DNA from: Branchipolynoe longqiensis
Taxonomy: Eukaryota; Annelida; Polychaeta; Phyllodocida; Polynoidae
Reading direction: 5' to 3'
DNA: 64,000 nt
NCBI GenBank assembly: GCA_030323885.1
Contig: JASIRB010003681.1
Location: 1-64,000 of the forward strand
The position numbers and the translations under genes are program-made. Positions 22,348 to 32,619 of the stretch are shown here, piece by piece; the stretch's first letter is position 1; each line of letters starts with the position of its first letter. Under the pieces are notes generated by a model, which was not told the DNA's origin, did not search any database, and worked only from the letters and a program-made list of their open reading frames with translations.

Positions 22348-22377
22348 ACTGCGAGTACCGGGTGAATCCTTTATCTA

Positions 22378-22861
22378 GTTGTGAGGTTGATTTCCAGCCA
22401 AGTCAAACCTTAAACCTATAGTTTACACCTACCTGTCCATTGAATGGTGCTTTGCATGTGTTGTACATTACTAGGATATACATATGCCAGGATGGTTCAC
22501 TGGCAGAATATTCTGAGTGGGATATCACGTGCCCACGGGACGGTACCCTAATGGAGCAACGCTATACAACCGAATTAAGTGTGCACGGTTGCAAGTGGGT
22601 ACCCGTCCTGCTATGATCTTAGGCGTAAAGTTCCAAACAACCACGATCACTGATGATAATGTAATACAGTAAGACAAGTAAATAACTTTTGTTTTAAAAG
22701 CACACCAAAAAAAACCCAATAAGTATACACTGAATAACAATATGTGGTTGTCAGGGATGATATTAGCACTAAACAAACAAGCAGGCAGGCCAAAAGTAGA
22801 CGCGGACACCCCCACCTCCTGACAAGTGTGTTGGCTGTATTTATATCGTAGCGTCTATCCA
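22378..22861. other. No gene seen; SINE tail remnant
   Basis: A plus-strand remnant of the SINE family A 3' block lies at about 22575-22650 (GTGGGTACCCGTCCTG, then GATCTTAGGCGTAAAG). Confidence 0.4.
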
Positions 22862-23128
22862 TACGTGACGAGTTGAAGTCTTGGCGTACTTGCGTACGTG
22901 CGTACGTGCGTACGTGCGTTAGGGTTAGGGTTAGGGTTATTTCCACCAAATTAAAATCTTAATTTATTATATATATTTAAGCAATGTGCATGTACCCCTA
23001 GACTTCGATTCTACCAGTACGGTCACGTACGCTTAGCAACTGCTAAAGATACGTGAGGAACAACCGCGCATGCGCACGTACGCCTAGACTTCAACTCTAC
23101 ACGTACGGTCACGTACGGGTAGCCACTG
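22862..23128. mobile_element. MITE-like inverted repeat with CGTACG runs and telomeric repeat
   Basis: ACGTGACGAGTTGAAGTCTTGG at the left is loosely inverted at the right (CCTAGACTTCAACTCTACACGT). GCGTACGT is repeated at 22884-22917. It is followed by TTAGGG repeats at 22919-22938, an interstitial telomere-type sequence. Confidence 0.5.
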
Positions 23129-24205
23129 CCGATTTATGTATCCAGATATAAAAACACGGGTCTCTGCCGCTGTGAGAACCCTATGTGATTACAAAACTCT
23201 CCCCCTTCATTTCACCTGTGATGCAATTAGCCTAATCCATTTAACCATGTCTGGAAAGAGGAAGGAAAACTAGTCACAAGGATGAACAGTGAATAAGTTG
23301 TGCTTTATTGGCAGCAACTCCTGTCATCCCCCTTACATGTGACCTAGCACCTGTACTCCTCCTATACTGCCCACACTATGTCTCATTGTCTCATTAACCG
23401 GTATACTGCAAACAGTGCCTACAGCCCATGGGACAGGAGTCCTATGGCTGTGTGTACACTCAATTAGAATAGCTGAATTTTGATAGCATCAGACAGAGTG
23501 TCTGGGGTCCTGCTCTAGAGTAGGTGTGTCTCACTCAAGAGCCAGGATGAGAGTGATTCTCCTTCAGTGTGTCTGAAGCAAACTCATGAATAATTAATTA
23601 GCTGAGACTAGTGTGTGGGTCAGGATAGGCCAAGGGAGTCAGGTGACCGGACATTCCCCAGCCAGCCAATGAGACACTCCCCCACAGACTGGGTGGGTGA
23701 CCACCCCATTAGGGGCTGTCACTCAAGCCAGCTGCAGGTGGTGCACTCTATACATATGCAAATTAGGCTGGTGGGTCAGTCGGTGGTCTTGGGTGGACAG
23801 GATGTTGCAACAGTTACAGATTTGTATATAGTAAAATCATTCTTTTCCTCTTTTGTATTCTTTATGAACACCAAGAGAACATTTCAACCATCATGTACTG
23901 TTTCTTACAAAGGAACTCTTTTCATTAACTCCAAACATCATATATAACAGATAGTTTACTCTATTCAGCATCATGTACATTTCCATCAACTCTACTCTTA
24001 GTAGATAACACATAGTTTACCTCACTCAGTATCATGTACAATGGGAGTGGACTTCTGTTGACTTTAGTTACCTTTAGATTACATATTATCAGTCCCACTC
24101 CAGTATCCAAGAATAATAATGCTCTCTGCCAATATATAATTCTTAACTGAAAATCCGTATATTTTTACACAGAGTTCACCCTTACTTCATAAGCATGTTA
24201 CCGGA
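23129..24205. other. No gene seen
   Basis: A 110-codon open frame (23615-23947) has no recognisable domain. Imperfect repeats with TCATGTACA occur at 23890-24040. Confidence 0.3.
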
Positions 24206-24510
24206 GCGCAGGGCTCCCGTGCGGGAGATCTGGAGTTCGACTCCCGTTTAAGTCAAACCAATGATTTACACAATTGATACTTGTCGCTTCCTAACCTGGC
24301 GCTTGATATTAAAAGGATAGGGCAAGGACCTGGTTAGCTCAGTGTCAGGATAATGTGACTGAGTGGCATATCAACTCATAGTGTTGGCAACTTGATTTCC
24401 CATTGGGGCAGCACAATAAAGTTGCTATGAGTTTACACTATCACAAGTCGGTACCCATCCTGATATTACCCTAAATGTTGATAGGATGCAAAACAACAAC
24501 AAACAAATCA
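24206..24510 (+). mobile_element. tRNA-derived SINE (family A), plus strand
   Basis: A head with B box GGAGTTCGACTCCCG (24231-24245) is followed by the conserved body (CAGTGTCAGGATAATGTGAC), the 3' block and an AACAACAACAAACAAA tail. Confidence 0.8.
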
Positions 24511-24815
24511 TGAGTATGTTAGAGAAACAATGTCTACTCAATTTCTAGGTAATATGGGGATTCTCAGTTAACAAACAAACATAGGGGCTTTTTAGCGTTC
24601 GAAATGGACTAATGGACCAACAAAAATAAAAATGGATGTATGCTGGACAGCCAAACTCTTGCTCACCCAAATCAGACACCCCCACCCACTTCCACCCCAC
24701 CCTTCCCCCACAGACACCACGTGCAAAAATGTACATGGTGAAAATTTTAGTAATACTGGACTTGGAAGCCGGAACAACCCTCACTGACGCACACTGTAGT
24801 ACACTACCCGGCCAC
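24511..24815. other. No gene seen
   Basis: Overlapping open frames on both strands have no domain. Confidence 0.3.
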
Positions 24816-25577
24816 CAGGGCCCGTATGCATGGAGCGGTATTAGCGGCCTGTGGTGTTATACCTCTAACTCCGGGTACGTATCTCCGGTTATCGGCGTCG
24901 TCGAGAAGTATGTCAAGCCATATGCATGGGTGCTTAAACGGTGAGTGTTAGCTAAACGTGAATGTATTTATAGATTTCGGAAATCCCTCTGCATTTGTAG
25001 CCATATATTAGGCTCAAATATATTAAATGCTATCATATTTAACAGAAGTACATACGCAATAAGTGACATTTTATCAATTTAACCCTAAATTCGAACCCTC
25101 CTTAAGGCTGCCGCTGCATTGGCGGAGATATTAATAGTTATATTTTCGAATCGACGAATGTAAAGTAAACAAATCGCCGCCGCCGCCGCATTGACCTCCC
25201 TTGCCATACTGGCGGCGACGGCGGTTTCTTGACTGTACGTTCATCGATTAGAAAATATAACTATTAATATCGCCGCCAATACGGCGGTAGCCTTAAGGAG
25301 GGTTCGAATTTAGGGTTAAATTGATTAAATTTCACTTATTGCGTATGTATTTCTGTTAAATATGATAGCATTGAGTAGATTTGGGTTCCATGCTGACACT
25401 AACCTAACACTAACACCGCTGTAAACCTGCTATGAGCAGAGTTAGAATTTCCGAGTTTAAACGCTCGGTGTTAGGCCTATAACTGCTCCATGCATAGCAA
25501 CTTTTCTGCGCTAAACCAGAAATCCTACCATAAACGCATTTTGGGTCGGTAACACCACTCCATGCATACGGGCCCAG
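24816..25577. mobile_element. Long foldback element (family 8), copy 2
   Basis: The outer termini GGGCCCGTATGCATGG and CCATGCATACGGGCCC are inverted. The internal arms at 25010-25200 and 25205-25385 are near-inverses and match those of 12321-13302 (TTAACAGAAGTACATACGCAA; GCCGCCGCCGCATTG). Confidence 0.75.
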
Positions 25578-25918
25578 GAGGATATTGGTGAATACGCCAA
25601 TTTCCTCGACTGCTTGTGACCCAGAGAACTTGTGGTTGTAACGCACTGCCACGATGCACTAGTAATGTAAATAATAAACACTATGATATATACATGAACA
25701 ATGTTGTTTGTTGTCAACGTTGACTCCCGGAGGTTGAACTACTGACAGATCTACACCACTACGCGATAGTGAGAGATAGCGATTTCTTCCCACGTCTGCT
25801 AAAAAAGGTAATATTATGAGCGAGAAATAAGGATAAATCATGCTCAAACGTGTATTATTTCAAACCAATAACTTTTTAGAGACTTTCAATGTTTAAACAA
25901 AAACGGATGAAACTGTAA
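25578..25918. other. No gene seen
   Basis: Nothing is recognised. Confidence 0.3.
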
Positions 25919-26196
25919 TGCCAAGTACACACCTACCGTTTATGATTCGCGCACTAAAACTCACGACTCAACCCGACCTGCTTAAAACTGAAAACAGGCC
26001 GATTCATTTTTCGAATTGCAAATCGCAATCTTAATCGGCCCGTTTTAGCCCTAAAACTGAGTTTTTAGTCAGGAATCGCAATCGCTAGGTGTGCGCGGGG
26101 AGTGCACACCTAGCGATTTTTGTGTGCGAAACGGGCAGTTTTAGATCATATACGGTAGGTGGGTGCGCACAAACGGTAGGTGTGACCTGGCATTAG
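25919..26196. mobile_element. MITE family 4, copy 2
   Basis: AATGCCAAGTACACACCTACCG and its inverse CGGTAGGTGTGACCTGGCATT form the ends. The interior matches 10128-10395 in inverse order. Confidence 0.75.
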
Positions 26197-26212
26197 AACA
26201 CATTTGTTGGTT

Positions 26213-26350
26213 TTAAAGTTGCATTGTCCGATGGTTTTGAGTTTTTGTAATTTTTCAGGTTTAAGTATATTAATTGATTGTTATAATCTATCTTACTTTA
26301 GTTTGAAGTAACTTTTATTTTAAATGGCTAACTTTTGAGATACTTGCAGA
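26213..26350. mobile_element. MITE family 1, left end only
   Basis: TTTTAAAGTTGCATTGTCCGATGG runs through to AAATGGCTAACTTTTGAGATA, then is lost. Confidence 0.65.
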
Positions 26351-26970
26351 AGTGATGGTGGGCACTCCATCTGTTGGCGGCGTAAGTTGACTTATTCAGT
26401 AAGCCCACCATTTGTTGGCAGCAACATGCACATAATCGCTATAAGTTTCCACCAGCTCTACAGATTCCCACCATCCCTTTCCTACCAGCTCTATCAATCA
26501 CTGACATCTCTTTCTTACCAGTTCTACTGATTCCAACCATCCTTAGCGGGGGGTATACTTTTCTATAGGAATACATATGAGTAGATATATATAGGACTTA
26601 TTTAACGTACTAAAGCCTATGGGGTGGTTTTTGTGAAAAAAGCAGCCAATCAGCGTAGAGTATTCTGGTCACGTGACCCTCCAGGGTGGGTCTAGGGTGG
26701 GAGGGTGTTTTAGTCTCAGCCAATAGGAAGGCTGGATTTGGCTAATTTATGCTAATTTATGTTTCTAGGTCACACCTATGCCCAAATAAGGCTAGGTGAA
26801 ACTAGGTCAAGTTTGGGGGTTTGACCTAGATAGGGTGTTAAAAAGTTCCATTCGGCGCTTAAGGCTTGAGTCTATGGAATGGTACCCTGTGTTTGCGCGC
26901 ACTATAAAGCCATTTTAAGGTAATTTTTGTAAATTGTGTGTGCGTGTGTGTGCACCCCCACAAAAAGGGG
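26351..26970. other. No gene seen
   Basis: Imperfect repeats of TTACCAGCTCTAC type occur at about 26445-26530, and of TTATGCTAATTTATG near 26745. No gene is seen. Confidence 0.3.
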
Positions 26971-27110
26971 GCGTGGCCTATTTTTGTTTCAGCCAATGAT
27001 CGTTGAGTATTTGGATGATTGACAGGTACGAATCCCAAAGGGTGCGTGGCCTATTTTCTGTTTCAGCCAATGATCGTTGCGTATTCGAATGATTGACAGA
27101 TACGAACGGG
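26971..27110. repeat. Direct repeat, two copies of about 75 bp
   Basis: GTGGCCTATTTT-GTTTCAGCCAATGATCGTTG and the following GATTGACAG-TACGAA occur twice in tandem. Confidence 0.75.
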
Positions 27111-27316
27111 TCTGGTCGGGCATTTTGCGTAATTTTGTAAACATTGGCACATGCTTTTGGGGGGTGAGGTGGGGGTGATGTAAATATGGGCACGTGCGCA
27201 TGCGTTTTGTGAATTTTGAATTTTGGCGGCAATGCCGCCGTGCTTGCGTAAGATGACGAAAGCCCGAAACTGAAACCGGAAATGCCTAACATCCCCGTTT
27301 TTTTGGTGGTTTTAGC

Positions 27317-27910
27317 GCTGGTTTTATAAAAAAAGCTTGTTATGGAATTTGTGCATGCGCGTGCTATACAGCCCCAAAGCATTCGGTGTTTTTAGCGATG
27401 GTTTTATAAAAAAAGGCTTGTTATGGGATTTGCGCATGCACGTGCTATACAGCCCCGAAGCTTTTGGTGGTTTTAGCGATGGTTTTATAAAAAAAGCTTG
27501 TTATGGGATTTGCGCATGCGCATGCCATACAGCCCCAAAGTTTTCGGTGGTTTTAGCGATGGTTTTATAAAAAAAGCTTGTTATGGGATTTGCGCGTGCG
27601 CGGACGCTGGTGCACGAGCTTTTGCCGTGCACCGGCGTCCGCGCCTGCGGGTGCTATACAGCCCCAAAGTTTCGAGTTGACTATAAAACTTATAACCACA
27701 TTAAGAATTTGCATGCGCAGACACCGGTACATGAGCTTTTGTCCATGCATCGACGACTGCGCCTACGTATGCTATACAAACCCAAAGCTTTCGGTGATTT
27801 TAGCGCTGGTTTTTTATTAAAAAAAAGCTTGTTATGGGATTTGCACGCTTGCGCGTGCTATACAGCCCCAAAGTTTCGGGTTGACTATAAAACAGATAAT
27901 TACACCAAAT
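27317..27910. repeat. 80-bp tandem array at the left edge of the Polinton
   Basis: Units of 80 bp (GCTTGTTATGGGATTTGCGC ... GATGGTTTTATAAAAAA) start at 27335, 27415, 27497, 27577 and 27829. Between the last two is an 18-bp-stem GC-rich hairpin (27598-27615 against 27627-27644, 11-nt loop) and a decayed second version of it. Frames through the array are repetitive and not genes. It could be part of a Polinton terminal repeat. Confidence 0.75.
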
Positions 27911-27929
27911 TAAAAATCAGTGTTATAAT

Positions 27930-29298
27930 TCGCATTTGACCGTTAACTTTCTGGTAGATTCGAATAATAACTTTATTTTTATAAATTGTTGTTAGCTGCA
28001 ATTGATACTAATTATATATTTTTTTATAAAAAGAAAGAACAATTAAGATAAGTTGTGATTACTTGGTAATCATTGTTTATTAGGTATTATTTAACATGAA
28101 ATTTGTATATATACTATATTGCGATTGTTATCACAATTTTTATAAGTTTAGTGAGTAACCACAACGATTAAGTAAAGTATTAAGGTAAGCCGCAATAACA
28201 ATTTAAGTGTTTTGTACGCGTGCCTTCCATCCATCAAGTCGCCTCTCGCAGCAGGAACACGTGTGACTAACATTTTTTTTTTTTTTTGCAGTGTTGTGGT
28301 ACTTGACCGAGATTGGTATTCTGCTTGGGTTTCTGTGAGTTATGGGTTTATTTCTTGGCAGGGGTTCAATCCAGACCACATGTGCGTGTGCATGTGGTTT
28401 TCGTTTTGGGACAGTTCCGGTTGTCACAGTATAGCTTAACCCTTTCAAAACTAAATACGCTGCTTTATAGCGTGCAGTGTATTATTATGCATATTATATA
28501 TGTCAATAACCACATTTACAACAAATTTGCCATACAAAAAATGACACGGTGTTATAATAAGCATAGTTTTGTTATTGTCATATTGTCCAATAATTTTAGT
28601 TGTTTTGTAAATAGTCCTTTTTCATCGCGATATCACAGGATCACAGATTTTTTCCAGTTTAGCCCTTTGACGTCAGTGACGGTGACGATATTGTAGTATG
28701 CTATGATTGTGAAATTACATTACATCTTACAGTCATCCAAGCCAGGTTATGATAAAACCTTTAAAGAAAAAAAAGCAGCATTTAACATATTGTTATAATA
28801 AAATGCACAATAATATAATTTGAATATAATAAAATGCACAATGACATAATTTGAATATAAAATAATATTAAAAATTTAAAAAAAAAGAAAATATATAGCA
28901 AGTTTACGTACCTTTAATGCCTTGTTTTGTTGCAATACAAAATTCTCAAGACATTATAAATGCCATTCGTCCGTATGTCGATGTGGTTATTTGCAAATTT
29001 AACTTTTTTTTGTTCCAATCGCAACATTGGGTAGTATCATTTATCGTAGGAAAACAAAACATAACGTGTACATGTGATGTGTATGTGTATATTTATATGT
29101 AAGTGTGTTTTAGGTATAAAATATTTCATGTATGACTGAACTTTTTGTAGATCGCCATGAACATAATTTGGAATTTGAAACTTTTTCTATAGGATAAATT
29201 GATTGCAAAATTATATTGTTGGTTTGGTGTGGAATTAAAACGGCTAATTTAGCCCATTTTGTGCATTTTCCACTATCACCATCATGTCCAATTTCATG
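27930..29298. other. AT-rich Polinton left flank, no confident gene
   Basis: Short open frames (28313-28696, 28917-29102) lack convincing motifs. Several A/T homopolymers occur. This may be a terminal repeat or a decayed gene. Confidence 0.3.
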
Positions 29299-29727
29299 TT
29301 AAAATTTTTTGATAAAAGTGTAAGTAATACCTATATAATTTGTTTTTGATAATTGACCGAAATCTGGGTTTACTAATATAGCTTTTAATAAAATTATAAT
29401 AATGGATGCGGAAACAAAAACACCTCCAGCCATTGTGCGTTTACATTTTTCAGCTGCTGCTCTGCAAGCATGGTTATTTATTACATGCTTAATAAAATTT
29501 GTTAAATTATGAATTTGATTAGGAATAATAAAGGTGTCAAATTGTTGTAATTCTAAATTAATGGTTTCTATGGCCTGAATTTCATGGTGAAAATCAACGG
29601 GTGCAACAGTATTATTATCTACAACATTACACAATTTTCTTAACGTACTTACATAATATGGTGTCTGTTTTGTGAAGCGAGTTTGTTGGCCTATTGTTGA
29701 TGGCTGAAGATGGTAAAATGATGTCAT
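29299..29727 (-). CDS. Polinton hypothetical membrane protein, 142 aa
   Basis: This is the only well-kept minus-strand frame in the Polinton body. The protein starts MTSFYHLQPS, has a hydrophilic middle with several Asn/His/Gln, then a hydrophobic stretch at about residues 104-122 (GVFVSASIIIILLKAIL), which predicts one membrane segment near the C-terminus. It is divergently placed to the PC4-like gene, about 840 bp upstream of that gene's ATG. I do not recognise the family. Polintons often carry small lineage-specific proteins, some with membrane segments, so a virion-membrane or entry-accessory role is conceivable but unproven. The frame is unbroken, which supports a real gene. Confidence 0.5.
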   Translation of the reverse strand: MTSFYHLQPSTIGQQTRFTKQTPYYVSTLRKLCNVVDNNTVAPVDFHHEIQAIETINLELQQFDTFIIPNQIHNLTNFIKHVINNHACRAAAEKCKRTMAGGVFVSASIIIILLKAILVNPDFGQLSKTNYIGITYTFIKKF

Positions 29728-30160
29728 TGCTATGGCTGAATGAAAGTTTTTGTGAAATGTAAAAAGTACACGTTACGTCCGAGTCCTTTGGAGGGTAGAT
29801 ACCAATATGAACATGGAGGGCTTATACGAGTTGTAAGAATTTCAAGATGGCTAAAAAAGGACGCTAAATATTTTTTTTTTTTGGTAGTTTATTATTCAAT
29901 TATAGGACGCATTCTGGTTGGTGGGGAACGGTATCTAAGTTAACTAGGTTGGCGTCTCCGGAAGGAACACAACATGTCACACACAAAACCCAGACCTTTA
30001 AGATAAATATTCTTATCTGGCACGTGTCGTTGCGCGTCATATACATCCGTTTGGGGCTGAGATAAAGTGACATGGTGAAAAAAAATGGGTTCCAGATGTT
30101 AAAAGCCTAGAAAAAAATACCAAATATCCTAGAACTGACGCCGTTGAATGAGTCAAAATC

Positions 30161-30218
30161 GGAAGTGAAACACTTCCTGTGGAAGTGTTTCATTTCCATT
30201 AGGAAGTGATTCACTTCC
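30161..30218. promoter_or_regulatory. Three phased 17-bp palindromes (GGAAGTG-N3-CACTTCC)
   Basis: Palindromes lie at 30161-30177, 30181-30197 and 30202-30218, with starts 20 and 21 bp apart (about two helical turns). The middle one has one mismatch in its right half. Each half-site GGAAGTG is an ETS-type core. They lie 28-85 bp upstream of the TATA box, a typical proximal-promoter position. Confidence 0.65.
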
Positions 30219-30245
30219 GATATTTGTTGACAAAGACTTTTGCTG

Positions 30246-30255
30246 TATATAAAAG
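30246..30255 (+). promoter_or_regulatory. TATA box of the PC4-like gene
   Basis: TATATAAAAG lies about 320 bp upstream of the ATG at 30565. A likely start site is about 30 nt downstream, around 30277-30288 (initiator-like TTCACTT). The leader contains a CTG/CTA-rich stretch at 30380-30460. Confidence 0.6.
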
Positions 30256-30564
30256 GCGTGTTTGCGCGTAGTTTTAGCCATCTTCACTTTGGGGCTGAAC
30301 GCTGAGGATAACTGCTACTGCTAAACTACATTTTACCGCAAATCACCGCGCATCAATACCGACGACCACAACATCACTATCAAGCTGCTGTTGTTACTGC
30401 TGTTACTGCTACTACTACTGCTGCTACTACTACTACTTCTATTGCTGCTACTGCTGTTTTTGATAGCATCACAATACCAACCATCTTTAAGCGACAATAT
30501 TAGTAATTATTTGTAAGTACTAAACTTTTCTTTTTTGAAAAAAATAACCAAGGAGGACAAGACA

Positions 30565-32616
30565 ATGAGTCGCAGAGGGAAAAAAAGTGATATGAAGTTA
30601 AATTTTACACCTACAGCATCAACATCATCAGCATCATTAAATATTATTCCTGGTACTTTCAATGCACCTTTGAGGGCTATGTCAGCAGTCGGCGCCGAAG
30701 TGGGTATAACCCCAACCACTTCGGCTGGTAATTTTGTCAATGCTGGAATGACAACAGCAATGGCAACAACACCGATGGCCGGGGTGACAACTTCGGTAAC
30801 AATTGAACATTCTGAGACAAACACTGCGGCCGCGGCTATTCAATTAGATAGCGGTGGTATTGGCTACGACGACAGCAGCAGCAATTTCAATGACCAACAA
30901 AATAAACACGAAGCCGCAGTGGAAACTCTTTTGGAATTGGCGGTAGGTGGCAAACTACCGGAAAAAATTGCTAACATTTCAAATAAGCATTGGAATGAAA
31001 TTAAATCACTTGCATTAGAAGTAGCCGAAGAAGAAGCTGAAATGGAGGACGATGGTCAACGCATAGATAACACCGACACAGACGCGTTGTCAGAGGAGGA
31101 GGAGGAGGCCGAGGAGGGTGAAGTGGATGAGGAGGATGAGGAGGAGGAGGAGGAGGAAGAGGAGGGTGGTGAAGAGGAGGACGATGAGGTATTTGTAGAA
31201 AAAAAAGTGATAACGGCGACGACGGAGGTGGCACGCGATGCAGAAAAAAAAAAAAAAATCTACGATAGTTACTCCTGCAGCTGCACTCCAGGTGGGTACC
31301 CCGGCGGGATATGTTGCACCAAGCGGCTTCTCCTCGCCCATCTTTAGTACTCCAACTCAAACTGAAACAAAAAACCTTCACCACCACCACCATCTTCGCG
31401 GTCAAAATACCGGTAGTAGCACACTTATCAACAAAAAAAATCTTCGACGGATATCACCCACAATGGTTGATATAGTAAAACAAGCAATTCACCAAAATGA
31501 CATTACCACTGAAGGTAAGGTACGTTAATTACACTTTAAAAAAATTATTGTTAAATTAAAAGTATATAAAAACTAAAGTTGTTGTAAACGTTAGTCATAA
31601 AGGGTTAAATGCGTTCATCGTGTATGTGTCTCCGGGTATTATTTATCATTTTTTAGAAATTAACATTAGGTAGTGGTAACGTGGTGTTAAAAGGTTAAAT
31701 GTATTTGATGTACATGTGGTACTTGGATGCTGTTTTACTAACAGTTATATTATTGTAAAAATATATTTTAATACATTTACTTTTGTTTAAAATAGGAGTG
31801 ACCCAAATTGACGCCAAGCCACCGCGGACACCTCGAAAAAGAATTTACTTCCAGGTTGAAGAAGAAGAAAAAGAAGAAAAAAATAAACGGGCTCGCAAGA
31901 CGTGTGAAAAAAATGTAACTTCAAAGCAACTGACGGGTTCTCCAAAAGAAGTATTTGCGAATATTTTTACAGCATTCCGAGAATCGGATCAATGGTCAAC
32001 CGTGAGTCCAAAAAAAAGAGAGCAACTATTCATCAAAAGTTTTACAAAAGCACTTAAGGTAAATTCATCACTTTGGTTTTCCGACAATTATACATTACCC
32101 ATTACTACACCTACAGTTACACAACCATTCATACCTACAACTCAACCAACACAAATAATTGAAAATGTGATACTAATTCAGCCCAATAGCCAATTTAATT
32201 TAGCTAATTCTGATGTGCGTTTGGAAATTTATGATAATGAGATGAAATTTGTAAAACAAAAAAAAACCAGCGTATATAAAAAAAGCGTAACAATTAATTT
32301 AAATGCGCTTGATGATATATGTCATGTAAGTAACACAGTTGTTAAATATTGGGAAAAGTTGAAAAAACAAGTAGCTGAAAATTCTGTTGATCCAACAGAA
32401 AACAATTTGAAAATTATTGTTGACCCAATTAAATCGGTATTTATTGCAGTGTCTATTTACCAGGGTCAAGTTTTAATTCATATTAGACATTACTTAAAAC
32501 GTGAAATGCAAGATGGGCTTGTAAAATATATTCCCACAAAAGAAGGTATCACAATTACGGGTAATGCTTTAATAGATTTAAACGATAGAGTGTTGTCATT
32601 AATTAAACGTGCTTAA
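30565..32616 (+). CDS. Polinton acidic / PC4-like ssDNA-binding protein, two exons, one A-run frame break
   Basis: Exon 1 (30565-31514) encodes a low-complexity N-terminus (MSRRGKKSDMK) and a long Glu/Asp tract at about 31020-31195. Exon 2 (31796-32616) is basic at first, then ends in a domain with HIRHY and PTKEGITIT blocks. That pattern fits PC4/p15-type single-stranded-DNA-binding coactivators (an IREYY-like strand, then the PxKKGISL strand). The intron is 31515-31795 with a GTAAGG donor and TTTAAAATAG acceptor; it is phase 1 and rejoins the frame exactly. Within exon 1 the frame shifts by one at an A15 run (31244-31258), either a sequencing slip or inactivation. Polymerase translation starts 3 nt after this stop. 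A role in coating replicating ssDNA or in late transcription is inferred. Confidence 0.6.
31515..31795 (+). other. Predicted 281-bp intron
   Basis: The donor is GAAG/GTAAGG and the acceptor TTTAAAATAG/GAGTG. It is AT-rich, contains stops in all frames, and joining its flanks keeps one open frame (a Gly codon spans the junction). Confidence 0.65.
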
Positions 32617-32619
32617 AAA

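Larger units (their letters stand above)
20117..22377. mobile_element. Mutator-like MITE interrupted by a LINE, 9-bp target duplication
   Basis: The termini TAGATAAAAGATTCACCC and GGGTGAATCCTTTATCTA are inverted. GTTGTGAGG flanks both ends (20108-20116, 22378-22386). The 9-bp duplication fits Mutator-like transposition. The LINE 20504-22347 sits near its right end. It is the inverse of 17853-18270. Confidence 0.8.

Noticed and set aside
23615..23947. 110-codon open frame as a host exon
   Set aside because: No domain, no clear splice context and low-complexity surroundings.
27317..27910. CRISPR-like or coding repeat protein
   Set aside because: Units are contiguous 80-bp direct repeats without unique spacers; the context is eukaryotic and the frames are repetitive.
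28917..29102. Fragment of an adenain-like Polinton protease
   Set aside because: Only a short HWV-like phrase is present; the rest of the catalytic pattern is missing.
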